The translations under genes were made by a program, and so were the position numbers. The notes beneath the pieces were generated by a model. That model was not told where the DNA came from. It made no database searches and saw only the letters and a list, made by a program, of their open reading frames with translations. Of a DNA stretch of 64,000 nucleotides, positions 12,010-24,590 are shown piece by piece. This stretch comes from Golubevia sp. BC0850 (taxonomy: Eukaryota > Basidiomycota > Exobasidiomycetes > Golubeviales > Golubeviaceae). The DNA lies in contig JAAVVG010000017.1 in NCBI GenBank assembly GCA_012976225.1, forward strand, positions 124,001-188,000. Reading direction: 5' to 3'. Numbering within the stretch: position 1 is the first letter of the stretch; each line of letters starts with the position of its first letter.

Positions 12010-12497
12010 GGTGAAGTGAAGCGATGAAGCGATGAATCGATGAAGGTCGAGGTGAGGCTGTTAGAAAGGAAAGCTATTTCGTTTACTTTTAATTTCTGCT
12101 TTATCCGGCAACTTGTTCGGAGGAAAGCGAAAACCGGTACACACACAACAATTTGCGATTCTCTGGTGAATCTTTATCCTCTGAAAATCAATCGAAGTTG
12201 AGAAGGAGAGATAGGGTCAAGCTTGACCTCAATTTGAGAGAGTGCCACCACTGCTCAAGACCTCGAGTCTCGAGTTTCTCCACTTCCCAGCAGAAGGATT
12301 GATGACTTGATGTCGTGAATCGCGATGCAAATAGGTCGAACATCTTTTGTGAGAGTGAAAGCGGAGATTGACTATTGACCACGCTGGACCAGCATCCGTG
12401 GGATCTTGGATTCCTCTTCTTCTCTCTTTAACCAAATCATCATCAAAGCACATCCTTTCCTCTTCTTCTCTTTTGAACATACTTCACCCTCACAAAG
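12010..12497. promoter_or_regulatory. Divergent promoter region, thioesterase / Zn2Cys6 factor
   Basis: 488 bp between the divergent start codons of the thioesterase gene (12009, minus) and the Zn2Cys6 gene (12498, plus). The inverted arrangement means any regulator bound here could act on both. No clear TATA box or inverted CGG triplet pair typical of Zn2Cys6 self-regulation was found by eye. Confidence 0.4.
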
Positions 12498-15400
12498 ATG
12501 AGCGTACCAAGGAGAACCAAGACGGCAAAGGCTTGCTTCGCCTGCAGAAAGCTGAAAGCAAGAGTGAGTGACACCTTTTCATTTACTCAAAGCAGAAATG
12601 CTGCGCTCTCCATTTCTTGATTAACTCACATCCTCATCCCCCTCCTATCTATCTTCCTTCTCATCAGTGTGAACCATCAACTGAGCTTTCAGAAGAGGGA
12701 CTCCCTCTACCATGCCATAGATGTTCTGCTTTGTTCTTGGAATGCGTTTTCGAGGGAAAGGACCCCATTCCGGCCATCACTGTCGAAGCAGCCAACAAGA
12801 GATCTTCCATCGTTCAGCTTCAACTTCAATCCCAAGCTCAAAACATATTGGCAAGGTTCGATACTCCTTTATCTGTAACGTGAGTCACCCTTGAGTAAAG
12901 TCTTTTGATCCGAGTGTTTCGTGAAGCGGGGATTGTGCTCCGGACTGACCCAGTTTCTTCATCTTTCCTTTTAACAGATTCCAAGACAAGAGGATGACTG
13001 TGAAACAGCTACCTATCTCTCAACCACTCCCTCCAAATGAAGTTAGATTCTACTGTCGTCAAGCCCAAGATGAAAGATGGATTAGCGCCATCTCTTTTCC
13101 GTCCTCGGTCTGTTCGCAGCTCGTAGGACGGGATCCCACCATCAAGGTCAAGAGCATCGCAGACAGTACCAAATGCTCTTCAACTTCTCAAATACGCCGC
13201 TCTGCCGATGTAAACATCCAGAGACCATTGAACCCTTCAGAGACGAAAGGAACTGTTCCTTTGGCAGAGGTTCTGACCTTCTTGGACTCGACTTTGGAAT
13301 ACCAGTTGATGAGCGTGTGAGTAAAAAACCTCCGGAGTGTTCCTCGAAACGTATCAAATTGTGTTTACCTGTCTCGAACATCTCTTTGCCATCTTTCTCA
13401 AGTTGACCGAGCTGCTCACCTTTACCCTTCCCTTCCCTCTTTCTCTCCTCTCAGCTTCGCCGGTCTCTACTCCCCATTCCTTCCATGCTTATCGCTCGAA
13501 GAAGTTCCGACATCGCTCAAAAAGGTCACTGCTTCCTCTGGATCGGACTCTTTCTTCCTGTCTACTATCTACCTGACAGCTCTACCTCATCTAGCCGACA
13601 AGAGCTTGGTCTCCAAACTGAGACCTCTTCTGAGGAAAGCAGTAGACAAGTTCACCAGAAAGAGTCTCAAAGCTCCGGTAAAGGATATGGCAGCAGTTCA
13701 CGCTCTGTTCGTGGTGTCCAAGTTCCTTCTTTGGCCATTGGATGAGCTAGCTAAGGATCCAAGGCCCAAAGTCGCAGTAGGAGAAGAGGACTCTCTGCTG
13801 GAATACTCGACGGATTTATCTCCCAGATTGATCATCAGAGCGGCTCGTAAGATAGCTCTCGATCTCGGATACTACCAGTCCCTGTTGGATATAGAAGACG
13901 TCAGGACTGAATGGGAACGCTCTAGAATTCCTCATCAATTCGAGGACCTTCAAGAACCGGACCAACAGCCCCAGGCGGTTTACCATTCCAAGTTGAGACA
14001 AGCTGTTCTCTGGTCTGGCCTCTCTCAAGCAGATGATGCTCTCGATCTGATCCAAGGCTGCCCAGAGGATTCAAGTAGCACTTTCGAAAGAGAGCAGAAC
14101 TTACGATTCCAGTCCATCGCCTCGGAAATGGGCTCTCTGCTTCCTCCGCCTGACTTCCTACCTGCTCACGAGCAAGTCAGACTGGTCTGGTTGGTTCGTA
14201 GATGCGAACTATTCGAAGTTGGATCTGCTTACAAACGTAGCTGGGATGAGGAGATCCCTTCCTTGGACAACGAAGTTGAGCTCTCCAAGAGAGTCCACGA
14301 GCCATTCAAGAAGGTCGCTAGTTGGGTCACGGGCTTCGATGACCAGATGGGAAATATCGGTGAGTCTTGCTTCGTCTCTCTTTCGTGTAGCTTGAATTTT
14401 TTTGTCTGATGACGTTCCCCCTTTCACTCGCAGCTGCCAAATTCGAATTGGATGGAACTACCCGCAGGCAGATTGGCCTACTTTCCGACATCGCTCACAT
14501 CGAAAGCAGTGCTATTCGAGCAGTAATCTCCGATGCAATCATCTGGCCACTAGCTAGAGTCGTTCCATTCGGAGGAAAAGCAGAAGACGGATCCACTTTG
14601 ATGCTTCCTCAAGTCTTCACAAGAGGAAACGATTCGATGCCAGGCTATCTTCTCATGGAGTTCTGTGGAATGGAAGGACTTCAGAGCTGTGAGAGAGTCA
14701 TCTCAATCACTGGCTCTGGTAATCTCTTCCCACTGGCAGGAGATGACGAGCTAGTCAACTTCGGAGCTGGTACGGGCTTCTTACCCTTCCCAACGATGGC
14801 CGGAGCACCTCCAGATCTAGTTTCTTTCGTCGTCTATGCGTTCTATCACATGATGGAGACTCAGATCTCGGTAGCAGACTCCTGGGGAATCCAGCTACAC
14901 GACGTTCCTTCTCAGACCAGCGTTCTAACCTCCCTAATTCGAGGGGTCGAAGGTCTCAGGCGAGAGGTCAACGTCTTCGGAGGAGGTCAGTCGAACAGCG
15001 AGACCATCGGCTTGAGGTTCAAACCCACCAGTCCTCGATGTGAATCTATCTTCCACTCTCTCAAGCTCGCTTGGTCAACTTGGCAAGCGGAGAGGAGGAT
15101 TCGATTCTCGGGAGGTGGAACTATTCAAACTGAGTCGAGAGGATCAGTGGCGTCTTCAAACCAAAGCCTTCTTTCCGACTCTAATTCAGCAAGGGACAGC
15201 TCTTCCGGATCTCCTTTGGGCACCATTACCGGTGCTATCGAGAGGTTTTGCGAAGACAGTCCGAGGTCCAGGATGCAGGCGAAACTGGCAAGTGAGGATA
15301 GAGAGACGAGCGCTGCTGAGAGAACATCCTCCATGGAAACCAATCCTCTACCGCAACTCCTTCAGCAACACCACGCACAATCCATCTCACAGAGCTTTCC

Positions 15401-16052
15401 AGCTTATCGAGCAGAAGGTCAGACTCCTCACAAGCTATTGGACTCCTACGCTCAAATTCTCTCGACCAAGGAGGGCATGCAATCTCAATCTTCGTCGAAC
15501 GGGATCGGTTCTTCGATGCCAAATAGCTTCTCTAGAGGCCAAGTCGCTTCGACTTTCCAACAGTCTCCCCCTTCTTCTTCTTCTCAGACAACCGACAGCA
15601 ACTCTTTCCCCGAATCTTCGAATTTCTCCCATCAACATCGAATGTCGCATCCACAAGAGTACCAGCAACCGCAATCGCATCATCACCAGCAGTTCCATTA
15701 CCATCAGCCAAACCACCGTTCCAATTCCATGGATCAACTGCAAAAGGATTTCGACCCCAGCATCCATCAGATGGGTTGGCTGGACGGTTTCTCATCAGGA
15801 ACTCAAACATTTCATCTCGGTCGCTACCAGCAGGATCTACCTATGCCTCCTCACATGATGGATCCTCGATATGCTGTAAGACCTGATTCTGTGAACAATC
15901 CTCATACTTATCAGTCCGGTTATCCTGAAGCTCAGCCTCCTCCAACACAACAACCTCTTCACCCATTTTATTCGAATCCACAAAGCAATTACTCAAATCC
16001 AGCTTTCCATTCTCATCCTGATCAAGCCTCTCATTCTTACTCTTCCTTTTGA
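12498..16052 (+). CDS. Zn2Cys6 fungal transcription factor
   Basis: Five exons: 12498..12563, 12668..12879, 12978..13316, 13455..14359 and 14434..16052; 1046 residues. The DNA-binding cluster is C13-x2-C16-x6-C23-x14-C38-x2-C41-x6-C48 (ACFACRKLKAR, then PCHRCSALFLEC), with intron 1 falling just before the third cysteine. The x14 loop is longer than the commonest Zn2Cys6 spacing. A region with QSQAQNILARF follows. The middle part, about residues 180-600, is rich in helices and resembles the fungal transcription-factor homology region. The tail is Ser/Gln/His/Pro-rich low complexity (QQPQSHHHQQFHYHQ), probably a disordered activation domain. Target genes cannot be inferred from sequence. It is divergent from the thioesterase gene. 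Confidence 0.83.
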
Positions 16053-16562
16053 AGTTCCAATTCTATTAGTCCTCTGTAAATCTCCCCTTCTGTTTTCTTG
16101 ATTCGCTTTCCTTTCCTCGTCATTTTCTCCTTCTCTAATGTTGTATTCCAAGTATTTCTGTTCGGGAACTGTTTCATGAATCAAACTTATTTTTCCTAGG
16201 TTTTGAATGAAGAGCGAATTTTGTTCTCACAAACGAATCGTCTCAAAGCAGTGTCGGCACGCAACGAAGGACGATCCTCAAGAAGTTCGATCCGAGTCAA
16301 GGAAGAAGCTGATTGCATCGCGCTTTCATTTTGAGTGTGATGTGTTGAGTATACAGAGAGAAGTGACTGCTCGAGAGAGGGAGAGACTTGGGAGGTTGAG
16401 ATTTTTTGTTTAACATAAATGAAAAAAGGAAGAAGTTAAAGAAAAAGTGAGGAGGTTGCATAACGAAGAACTTGAAATGTGAAAAGAAAGGTTGAGGAGA
16501 ACTAGAGAGAAACCAATGAGAGACGATTAGAGAAAAAGAGAATTTTGGATTGAAATTGAAAT
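16053..16562. other. Convergent intergenic region
   Basis: 510 bp between the 3' ends of the Zn2Cys6 gene and the eL31 gene. It is AT-rich on the right side, as expected for 3' UTRs. No RNA gene or repeat was recognised. Confidence 0.45.
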
Positions 16563-18063
16563 TTACTCGGCATCATCGATGATTTCGGTCTGTAGTCCTT
16601 TGAATTCAGTGATTCCTAAAACTGGGGCAGCGTAGGTGTATAGCTTCTCCTTGGCACCTTCATCATCATTACGCTTACCTGTGGAATGAAAGAAAGTGGG
16701 AGGGGAGTGAGAGGAGGTTCGTCAGATCTCTCGGGTTTGATCAAGAACTGAACGAGTTGGGACCGAAATTGGAGGCTTGAGCTTGGTGGAGATTCCTTTT
16801 ATCTTGTGAGGTTGTGAGCTGGTGAAATCGGACTGAGTGACAGATAGGCTGCTTCGAATGGTAGCTGTCTACCCATCTTCCCATTCATAACCGAACAAAG
16901 GAATGGTCGCTGTCTACCCATCTTTCCGAAGTAGACTGTCGGCACCTCTGCGAGCTTCTGGACATTCAATTGTCTCATCTGATTGCATAGCATCGATCTC
17001 CCATTGCCCTTGCTTCTCATCTGAGCCCAGTTCCTCTCCCCCTCTCCTTGTCACCTAGCTGCAGTCTCAACCTCTCCTTGATCCCTACATCAACCTCTTT
17101 CCTAACGCCCGGAAACCCCACTCTATCCCCTGATCATTCCCTCGGAACGTCGTCGTGTTCTTGAGAACTCACGTTCAAGTCTGACACGGAGGCGACGAGG
17201 AACATCCTTGACACCACGGGCCCAAACGGCTTGGTTGAGCTTTGGGTCAAGTCTGACATCCTTGGTTCCCATAGCCTTCTGGGCGAACTTGATGACCTCC
17301 TTGATTCCGGTTGGGGCACGCTTCTTGAAGGCTACATCGTGGACTCTCTTGTGAAGGTGGATGGTGTACTCGCGCTGAGCGGATTGAGAAGGTGAGGAGA
17401 AACGAGTACGTCAGTTGACAGCCAACTTGAAGATAGTGGGACCTGGAAAATGATAAAGTCGATTGCGAGCCAGAGAGTGAAAGATGAGGTTTGAGGTTTG
17501 ACAAGCTTGAGGTCGGTAGGTAGTGGATCATAGGTGAACTAGAGGTTCAAGTGTTTCTCCAATTCATTAACGTTGAATGACTTGGTTTTGACTCGGGGAC
17601 CGATTTCTGATCGATCAGAAGACTTGAGTTGAAGTGAGAAGTAGAGGATTGTAGACTTCCATCTGCGAAGCCTGCCTTCACCTTGTCCTACCACCATCCA
17701 ACCGACTGCCTCTCCATCTTTCAATCTACTCAGCTGAATTCTCTGACATCTCTGCTCTCATCTCTCCCGCTCTTTCGTTCCCCTCTTCCCTTGCGCGCTG
17801 CGTATCTTGAAGCAGGCCAGGTTTCTTCTTTCACCGAGAAGTTTCCCTCCCCTCCCGCTATCACTTCATCTTCTATTTCGTCCCGTCTTGAGGATGATGA
17901 CCTGGACTCGATACTGACAGTAACAACATCGTCTAAGAAAGAGGAGCATAAGAAGAGGCTGTGGTCAGTTCTGCTCCATCTGAGGACCTTCCTTCATTTC
18001 TTTCAATTTTGACTCACTAAGAGCAGAACGAGTCTTCTTTCCCTTGGTGTCCTTTGGAGCCAT
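16563..18063 (-). CDS. RPL31: 60S ribosomal protein eL31
   Basis: Four exons: 18063..18018, 17932..17919 (14 nt), 17374..17173 and 16678..16563; 125 residues. It starts [15 protein letters not shown] and reads NDVVT from the 14-nt exon. It continues [77 protein letters not shown] and [13 protein letters not shown], which is a complete eL31 of normal length. It is a structural protein of the large ribosomal subunit near the tunnel exit. Introns are 85, 544 and 494 nt, so most of the gene is intron. I looked for C/D snoRNA boxes in the long introns and found no convincing pair. Intron 3 contains a 27-bp direct repeat (separate entry). Confidence 0.95.
16856..16927. repeat. 27-bp direct repeat in eL31 intron 3
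   Basis: Two near-identical copies, 16856-16881 and 16901-16927, share GAATGGT and GCTGTCTACCCATCTT with one or two mismatches and start 45 bp apart. Both lie inside the 494-nt third intron of the ribosomal protein gene. They could be an intronic regulatory element or a chance small duplication. Confidence 0.75.
17919..17932 (-). other. 14-nt microexon of RPL31
   Basis: Sense sequence ACGATGTTGTTACT, between a TTAG acceptor and a GTCAGT donor. It gives N-DVVT, the conserved eL31 segment before REYTI. The donor GTCAGT is weaker than the GTGAGT used elsewhere in the gene. Confidence 0.87.
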
Positions 18064-18738
18064 CTGTTCAAAATTGAAAGGAGAATAAGTTGTTGAATAT
18101 TGTTGTTGTTTCTGAGATTGTCAGCATGAGTTTACACTCACTTTGATGAATTTTTGAGGTTGGTCGAAAATTGGGCGAATGGAAAAGACATTTGATGCAG
18201 TTCATCACTCCACGTGGCAGCAAATCACAGACCGCTCGAAAAACGAAGATGAGGTCAAAAAACGAAAAGGAGACCGAAGTCAAAGGATCAGAAACAGCAA
18301 TGAAGTGGCTTTGTTCTAAAGAGAAGGGAGATTAGATGGGATGAGAGTGAAAAGCTGCAGATGGGGGGGCAGGAGAAGGAGAAGGAGTTGACTGCCCTGT
18401 GAACCAGGCCGATAAGAAAAGGGCGCCTGCTCGAGAGATTAACAGATGTCAGAGATGAAAGTCTGAGTGGATTTTGCGAGCACAAGATGAGGTGATGAGG
18501 TAGGCTGACTTTGGTTGCTCCTCACGGCCTCACCACTCTGTACGTTCTTTTTGACATCAATTCACAATTCGAAAGGCAAGGAGTTATTACATGAGTGGAG
18601 GTTTGTGATTTTAGAGAATAAGAGAAAGAGAATGAACTTTTGGGGGTGCCGATGGGGCGAGAATAAAAGTGCGAAGAAAGTCTAGATAGCGAGAAAGATG
18701 CAATAAGGGAGAGAATGAAAGAAGATGCTAGAGAATAC
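18064..18738. other. Intergenic region upstream of RPL31
   Basis: 675 bp between the RPL31 start and the EF-Tu stop, both minus strand. It should hold the RPL31 promoter and leader. Purine-rich tracts (GAAGAAGAAGAAG near 18800 lies just inside EF-Tu) are common. No specific ribosomal-protein promoter element was recognised. Confidence 0.4.
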
Positions 18739-20975
18739 TTAGAACAGCTTGGTAACGATACCAGTACCGACTGAAAAGGGGGAAAGAAGAAGGAGAAGAA
18801 GAAGAAGAAGAGAAGATTAGTCAGAGTGTCTCCGGGTCCTCTTCGCATGATCGGGGTCACTCACTGGTCTTTCCTCCTTCTCTGAGGGTGAAACGAGATC
18901 CAAGCTCAAGAGCTACATCGTGAACTAAATCACCAACCAGTTCAACATTGTCACCTGGCATGACCATCTTCTCGTCCGCATCTTCAGTTCCTTCAGGGTG
19001 GGTCAAGGAGACTGTGACATCTGAGGTACGAATGAAGAGTTGTGGTCGGTACTGGATTGATAGAAAGAAAGAATGAAAGAAAGAAAGATTGAAGTCAGAA
19101 AACTTTCCAAAGGATCAGAATTGAGAAACAGAAGCTGCTCTCACTCACGTTGTTCATGAAAGGAGTGTACCTTCCACCTTCTTCCTTCGTTAGAATATAA
19201 CACTGAGCTTGGAACTTCTTAACAGGTTTGATACTTCCAGGGAAGATAATGACTTGACCTCTCTTGACCTGTTCTCTCTTGATACCTCTAAGCAGAGCTC
19301 CCATATTATCTCCAGCTTCACCTCTGTCCAACTCTTTGTGGAACATTTCAATTCCAGTCAAAGTGGTCTTCAAATAACCTCCCAATCCAACGATTTCGAT
19401 TTCAGAACCTTTCGTAATGACACCTCTTTCAACTCTGCCAGTGACTACTGTACCTCTACCAGAGATAGAGAAGACATCTTCAACTGGCATCAGGAAAGGT
19501 TTCTCCAAATCTCTTGGTGGAAGTTCTAACCAGCTGTCAGTTTCTTCCATCAATTTGAGGACTTGTTGTTGACCAATTTCTGGGTTCTTTCCTTCTAGAG
19601 CTGCTAGAGCTGATCCTTGAACGATTGGAGTACCTTCTCCATCGAATCCATAAGTTGTCAAGAGATCTCTCATTTCCATGTCTACTAGTTCCAACATTTC
19701 CTTGTCATCAACTTGATCAACTTTGTTGATGAAGACGACTAGCTTCTTGATTCCAACTTGACGAGCTAGTAGAAGATGTTCACGAGTCTGTGGCATCTGT
19801 CCATCGGTGGCGGAAACAACAATGATAGCTCCGCTGAGGGAAAGGGAAGAGAGGAAGGCGTGAGTCGCTGCTACTTTCGAACCTTGTAATCATACCCTTA
19901 CTCACTCCATCTGGGCGGCTCCAGTGATCATGTTTCGGATGTAACTATCAAGGAGGCGGAGAAGAACAAGGAAGTTAGCAAACAATTGAAGTCTAAAAAC
20001 TGGCGCTCCTCATACTCACTCGGCGTGACCTGGACAATCGACGTGGGCATAATGACGGTTTGGAGTTTCATATTCGACGTGTGCAGTAGAGATGGTGATA
20101 CCTCTAGCCTTCTCTTCGGGAGCCTTGTCAATCGAAGAGTAATCTACAAACTTTCCGTTTCCAGTTTCAGCCAGGACCTTAGTGATGGCAGCTGTGAGAG
20201 TGGTCTTTCCATGATCTGAAAGTGATGAAATAAGAATAATGATGTATTTAGAAGGGGTAGATCGATTGAAGAGAGCAGAAGATTGAGAATTTGATTACTC
20301 ACCGACGTGCCCAATGGTACCAATGTTCATGTGAGGCTTGTCACGAATGAACTTTCCTCCAGCTTCAGCAGCATAAGTACGAAGATTTCCCTCTTTGAGA
20401 GGGGGAATCGGGTTAGAAAGGATGGCCAAATAGAGGTTAATGATTGATCTAAAGACTCAGAGTTAGTGGCTGCGAGCTTCCTCCACCTTTCCTCTACCGT
20501 CTGGGGCAAAACGAAGCTCTATTTCCTAATCTAACTAGCTCCAAAACTCTTCTCTAATAGCCCCTGACCTCATCGGAGCTTCCTCCCCCCCCCCTTTCGG
20601 GAGGTTCAGGAAGGTTGGAGGTAGCTTACCAGAGAGAGCAACCAACTTCTACCTCTTTGCTTCCAACGTGACCCTCGTCATCCTAACAGAATACCCTTAG
20701 ACTTACTAGATGGAAGGAAAGCACCAGCGGCAGCTCCATTCCTGACTTGACGAGAGAGAGATTGACGAGGGGTTGATCTCAAGAGAGCTGGTAGGAAGAA
20801 AGTCGAAGAGGGAGAGAGGGGTCCATGATCAGCTACTCTGCTGCTACTTTGATGAGCGGAATGTCCAATTCTTATTCTTCTGATTCGATCTCCCTTGATC
20901 TGGAAGAAGAAGAGGCTCTCGAGAATGTCTTGTAGCCTCTCTTTCTATCAGAGCTTCAATTTTTCTCCTCACCAT
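18739..20975 (-). CDS. TUF1: Mitochondrial translation elongation factor Tu
   Basis: Eight coding exons: 20975..20973 (ATG only), 20899..20707, 20392..20303, 20215..20020, 19944..19906 (39 nt), 19833..19149, 19051..18865 and 18770..18739 (32 nt); 474 residues, exact frame. All GTPase motifs are present: GHVDHGKTTL (P-loop, split at GHV-D), EKARGITI (switch I), DCPGHADY (G3), NKVD (G4) and GSALAA (G5). Domains 2 and 3 are complete through [10 protein letters not shown]. The leader ([15 protein letters not shown], then [17 protein letters not shown]) is basic and suits mitochondrial import. It delivers aminoacyl-tRNA to the mitochondrial ribosome. The start is the only in-frame ATG before the GTPase domain: it ends exon 1 directly before a GTGAGG donor. 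If that intron were not used, translation would have to begin near MNIGTIGHV without a leader. Confidence 0.93.
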
Positions 20976-21798
20976 TTGGGAAGCTGGCAGTAGTCCTGTT
21001 TGCGATTGATGAAGTTGAGAATTGACGTAGAGTCGAGATTGAGGACTTGCTCGACTGGTTGCGTAAAAGGTTGAGCGACATTTTGGGCCGGGAAGAAGAG
21101 GAGCAGGTGAGTATTAAGAAGATCTTGAAGTTGAAGTTGTGAGTCGAACAAATCGCTGCGTCTTCCATCTTCCTCGCCACAGACCATCTTTTCGTCCAAC
21201 AGATCTGGAAGTGCTCTACTGAATTCGAACTAGAGCTTTGAAATTCAAGGGAGGATAAAGTGGGAAGAGAAAGGTAGGAAAAAATATCGCACTTCTTCCC
21301 ACAGAGAGAAAGAGAGAAGTTGAGATCGCTCATGAACATTTGCATGTCTTCTTCAAGCTGACCAGAGGTAGATCAAATTCAAATGGCACTGTTGAGACAC
21401 GAAAGACGAGACATTGATCTCGGGTTGGTCGGGAAGCGAGAGGCTGGTTTCCTTCTCTGAGCTCAAAGTTGTAGGCGTTTAAATTATGTACTGAATTCCG
21501 ATGATTTCTCATATCACTTTAACCTTGACCTCCCCAAAAGTCCTTCCAATCACAAGTGGAATCGCCAGAGCTTCTATCGAGACATCTTGACTACAACGGA
21601 GCGTACCATCTCATCCCTGATACGAAAGGCTCTCCGCGGAACGATTCGCTGGCTGCAGAAGAGAAAGAGAGGCGTAGAAAATGATTAGCTTCGAAAAAGT
21701 TGAAAAGTCTGAGCTCCTGTTGACTAGACTCGGACCAGTGATCCTTCGGATCCTTCGTCAGAGCCCTCGTTCGGTTTGGCACACAAAATGGTTTCAGA
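20976..21798. other. Intergenic region upstream of EF-Tu
   Basis: 823 bp between the EF-Tu start codon and the end of the decayed F-box-like gene. The first part must be EF-Tu leader and promoter. Open frames on the minus strand here show no family features. I see no repeat or RNA gene. Confidence 0.4.
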
Positions 21799-23742
21799 CT
21801 ACTCACCATAATCTCCAAATTCAGCAACTTTCAGCCTGAACCTTCTGCGTCCTGTCTCTAGTCTAGCAAGTTGCTTCCTTCCTTCCCTCCAATCACTTCT
21901 CTGAAGAGGCGAACCGAATTCAATTCCGCTCAGATCAATGATTTTTGAAGGCACGATCACTGTCCTCAAGTTCGGCAGTAGCTTTGTCTTGAGAATCTTA
22001 ACCAGAAGAAGTTCTCCTGCTGGATCAATAACGTCACCTCTGCCGTGGAACGGTAGAACAAGGCTATCAATGCTAGAAGGCAACCGTATTCTCTTGTCAA
22101 TTGGAGACTGCCTGTGTTCTATCTCTACAGGAGCAAGGAAATTATCGTCAGCAGTTAGAACTCTTAGCTTGTTGAATCGTGAATAATCTGTTGAGACTGG
22201 ATTCCTTTGGTCGGGCTCCATCCCAAAGAGGCGGACGTGGCGAAGCGTGTCGAACGAGTCCAGATTAGACACAACACTCGAACAGCAAGTCGTGTCATCT
22301 GATCTATAGGCAGCTTCGCTAGCAGCAGATGTGCGAGGTCCCGTACCTTCGGAGAAGAGTTCTAATGCGACTAAACCTTTTGTAACCTTTAGACCTTTTC
22401 TAACCTTGAGAAGCTGAGACATAGTCCGAGTCTTAGCATCTTCGTCTAAACCCCACCAAGTCTTTCTATTCTCAAGATCGAAACCGAATTGAGACTTGAA
22501 TGATAACTTCTTGACGTTTGATAACCCTTGAAGGCCTCATGATATTCAGAGATGTAGTTGAGAACTTCCTTAATCGAGATTGAGAACCCAAGACCTGCTT
22601 CGTGAAGATTAGAACAGAAGATTAACAGCCATAGAACTTCTCTAGCAAAGATCATTTGATCTAATTTGTTGAAAGTTGGTATACAAAGCTTCCTAATGGT
22701 GTTGGAGAAAGGAACAGAGGTTTGAACTCCGTTAATGTTGTACTGAAAGGAAAATAAGAAATCTGGATGTTCCATAATCAGAAGTTCGATGTTGATGAGC
22801 TTGAGATAGATTGACTTGGCTAGAGTTCTGATTCCATCATCTTGGTCAGCAGTTCCAGATCGTTTCTTGTTGGGGCGTAAGGTCGAATGGATTTTGAACT
22901 GGGACCGGAGGATAGCGTAACCTTCATGACTGGCCATAGTTGGACCGAGATGAAGGCTTCTGATGATTTTTCCGTATTCTGAATCCCTTTGCAGATGCTC
23001 GTTGAAAGAGAGGAAATCTTTGAGAGTGACAGTGACATTTTCCAGAAGAGAAGTGTTTCACAGAGGATACATGGTTGTAGAAACCCTAGAGGCGGAACGA
23101 AGAGTGTAATCCCTGGCTCTGTTTGAGTTTGAGAGATCATTCTTGCGTGAGTCAAAGGCAGGATTAAAGACTGTTCTTGACTCACTTCCTTGCTATCTCT
23201 CTTTCTTCCCGGCTCCCGCCTTTTTCTGCGAAACCCTGGACGTCTCGAATGATACTTAGAGCCGCATCTTCGGGAACCTTGTCTAGGTTAGCACGACTCA
23301 TGTCAAGAGTGGCCTCTTCTCCAAGGATGAGAAGGTTGTGGTTAAGAAGAAGCTTTCTTCTCGAGTTCTCGCCTGTCTCGACCTCTTCCCTCATGCGCGA
23401 ACGATCGAAACTGAACGTCAACTTTCAAGCGTCGGTCTACAATTGGTTGCAGATACAGTAAATCAGATTCGAAATCTTACAATGTAAGACATCTGTGATT
23501 TGCGAGCTGTAATTTAACTTTCTTGGGCTCCTGAACGCCACTCCAAATCTGATTGGGCCGTGTCTTTAACATAATTGTGCTTCTGCTTGTTCTACAGGCT
23601 GAGGCGTATGATGAATTCATCCATCCCTGAGGGAGACTTTGAATCTAACTTGAAGGTGGAGATTGGGTCCCTCAATCTCGCCTTCTTGTTCTCCCAAACC
23701 TGCTAGCCCTACCGCCTCGTCATCTCTTGCTTCTCCCGACAT
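21799..23742 (-). pseudogene. Decayed F-box/LRR-like gene
   Basis: A host-type gene on the minus strand whose coding segments fall in different frames. A plausible start is at 23742 (MSGEARDDEAVG). Later pieces include LLLNHNLLILGEEATLD near 23350, SLLENVTVTLKDFLSFNEHL near 23040, the 163-codon segment MASHEGYAILRSQF to 22446, and the C-terminal 207-codon segment 22422-21799 (VRLFGMEPDQ, LPSSIDSLVLPFHG, LPNLRTVIVPSKIIDL). An upstream frame stop precedes SLLENV near 23052. Around 22520 the frame must shift by one base to join HEAFK to SNVKKLSFKSQFGFDLENRK. The Leu-rich repeats of 'L-x-L' lines suggest an F-box/LRR protein, but no clean F-box is visible. Assembly indels are an alternative, although neighbouring genes read perfectly. 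Confidence 0.5.
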
Positions 23743-24590
23743 CTTGTCTATCAAGCTACTTCATGGCCCATAAATTTTCTTTGTCTTTGCGAACAAGCTT
23801 ACCTTCAATCCAGATTATAACTTGGTTTCTTCTGTCTCTCCGATCTCTCACAGGTTACCTTCGCAGTTTGAGCTGTGGTCCAAACTGCAGTCTCTGCCTC
23901 ATCATTAACGAAGATTTTGGAAAGAAGGCTCAAGTTCGAGCTCGGAGTTGTTCTCTTGTTTCGGTGAGGGACAAGCATCTTTGGATCGATCTCATCTAAG
24001 TTATACTGTCGTCGACATTCTGCCTCTGCGTCATGATTGATGCTGAAGAGAATTGCGAGGAGGATTCGTTTGGCTGACTATCTGAGGGTTCCTCATACTG
24101 GGATACACTTTTCAGATGGCAAAAACCGCCGGGTACGGTTCAGAACAGGACCTCCGACCACCGTGCGAAGCTGTAGGAGCAAGCTGCGAAAGAGATCGAT
24201 GCGAGACTATTTACTCGAACTCTCCTTCTTCTTCTCCATCATCGGCAACCAACCAGGTCCTTCAGTCATCTTTGAAAGATACATAGCTAACTTATACTGG
24301 ACTCAGGTGAGTCTAGATGGGATTGCAGTAGATGGAACAAGATGGAGAGGAAGAAGGGAGGCGTTGGACAGGCAGTGGTACTGGCAAAGAAGAAGAGCGA
24401 AGAGATACCGGATCTCTTTCCATGAGATGATGACAACTCTCGCCCGGAATGAATGCTCGAATAGAAAACTACTCTGTGCTTCAAAGTGAACAAAGAGTGA
24501 ACCACGCCCTTTGCTTGCCTCACAGCTGAACGTCCATCTCTCATCCGCAGCTGCCAATCTCAACCCTCAATCTCAGACCTGACCTCGATC
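23743..24590. other. Region between the two decayed F-box-like genes
   Basis: 848 bp between the divergent starts. Short segments such as ELWSKLQSLPHH near 23870 on the + strand hint at additional coding remnants, but no frame is sustained. I cannot assign a feature. Confidence 0.3.

Noticed and set aside
16679-17918. C/D box snoRNA in the long eL31 introns
   Set aside because: No TGATGA-type C box paired with a CTGA D box on the sense strand.
24037-24489. 150-codon + strand open frame between the decayed F-box-like genes
   Set aside because: Very Arg-rich with no family features; likely chance.
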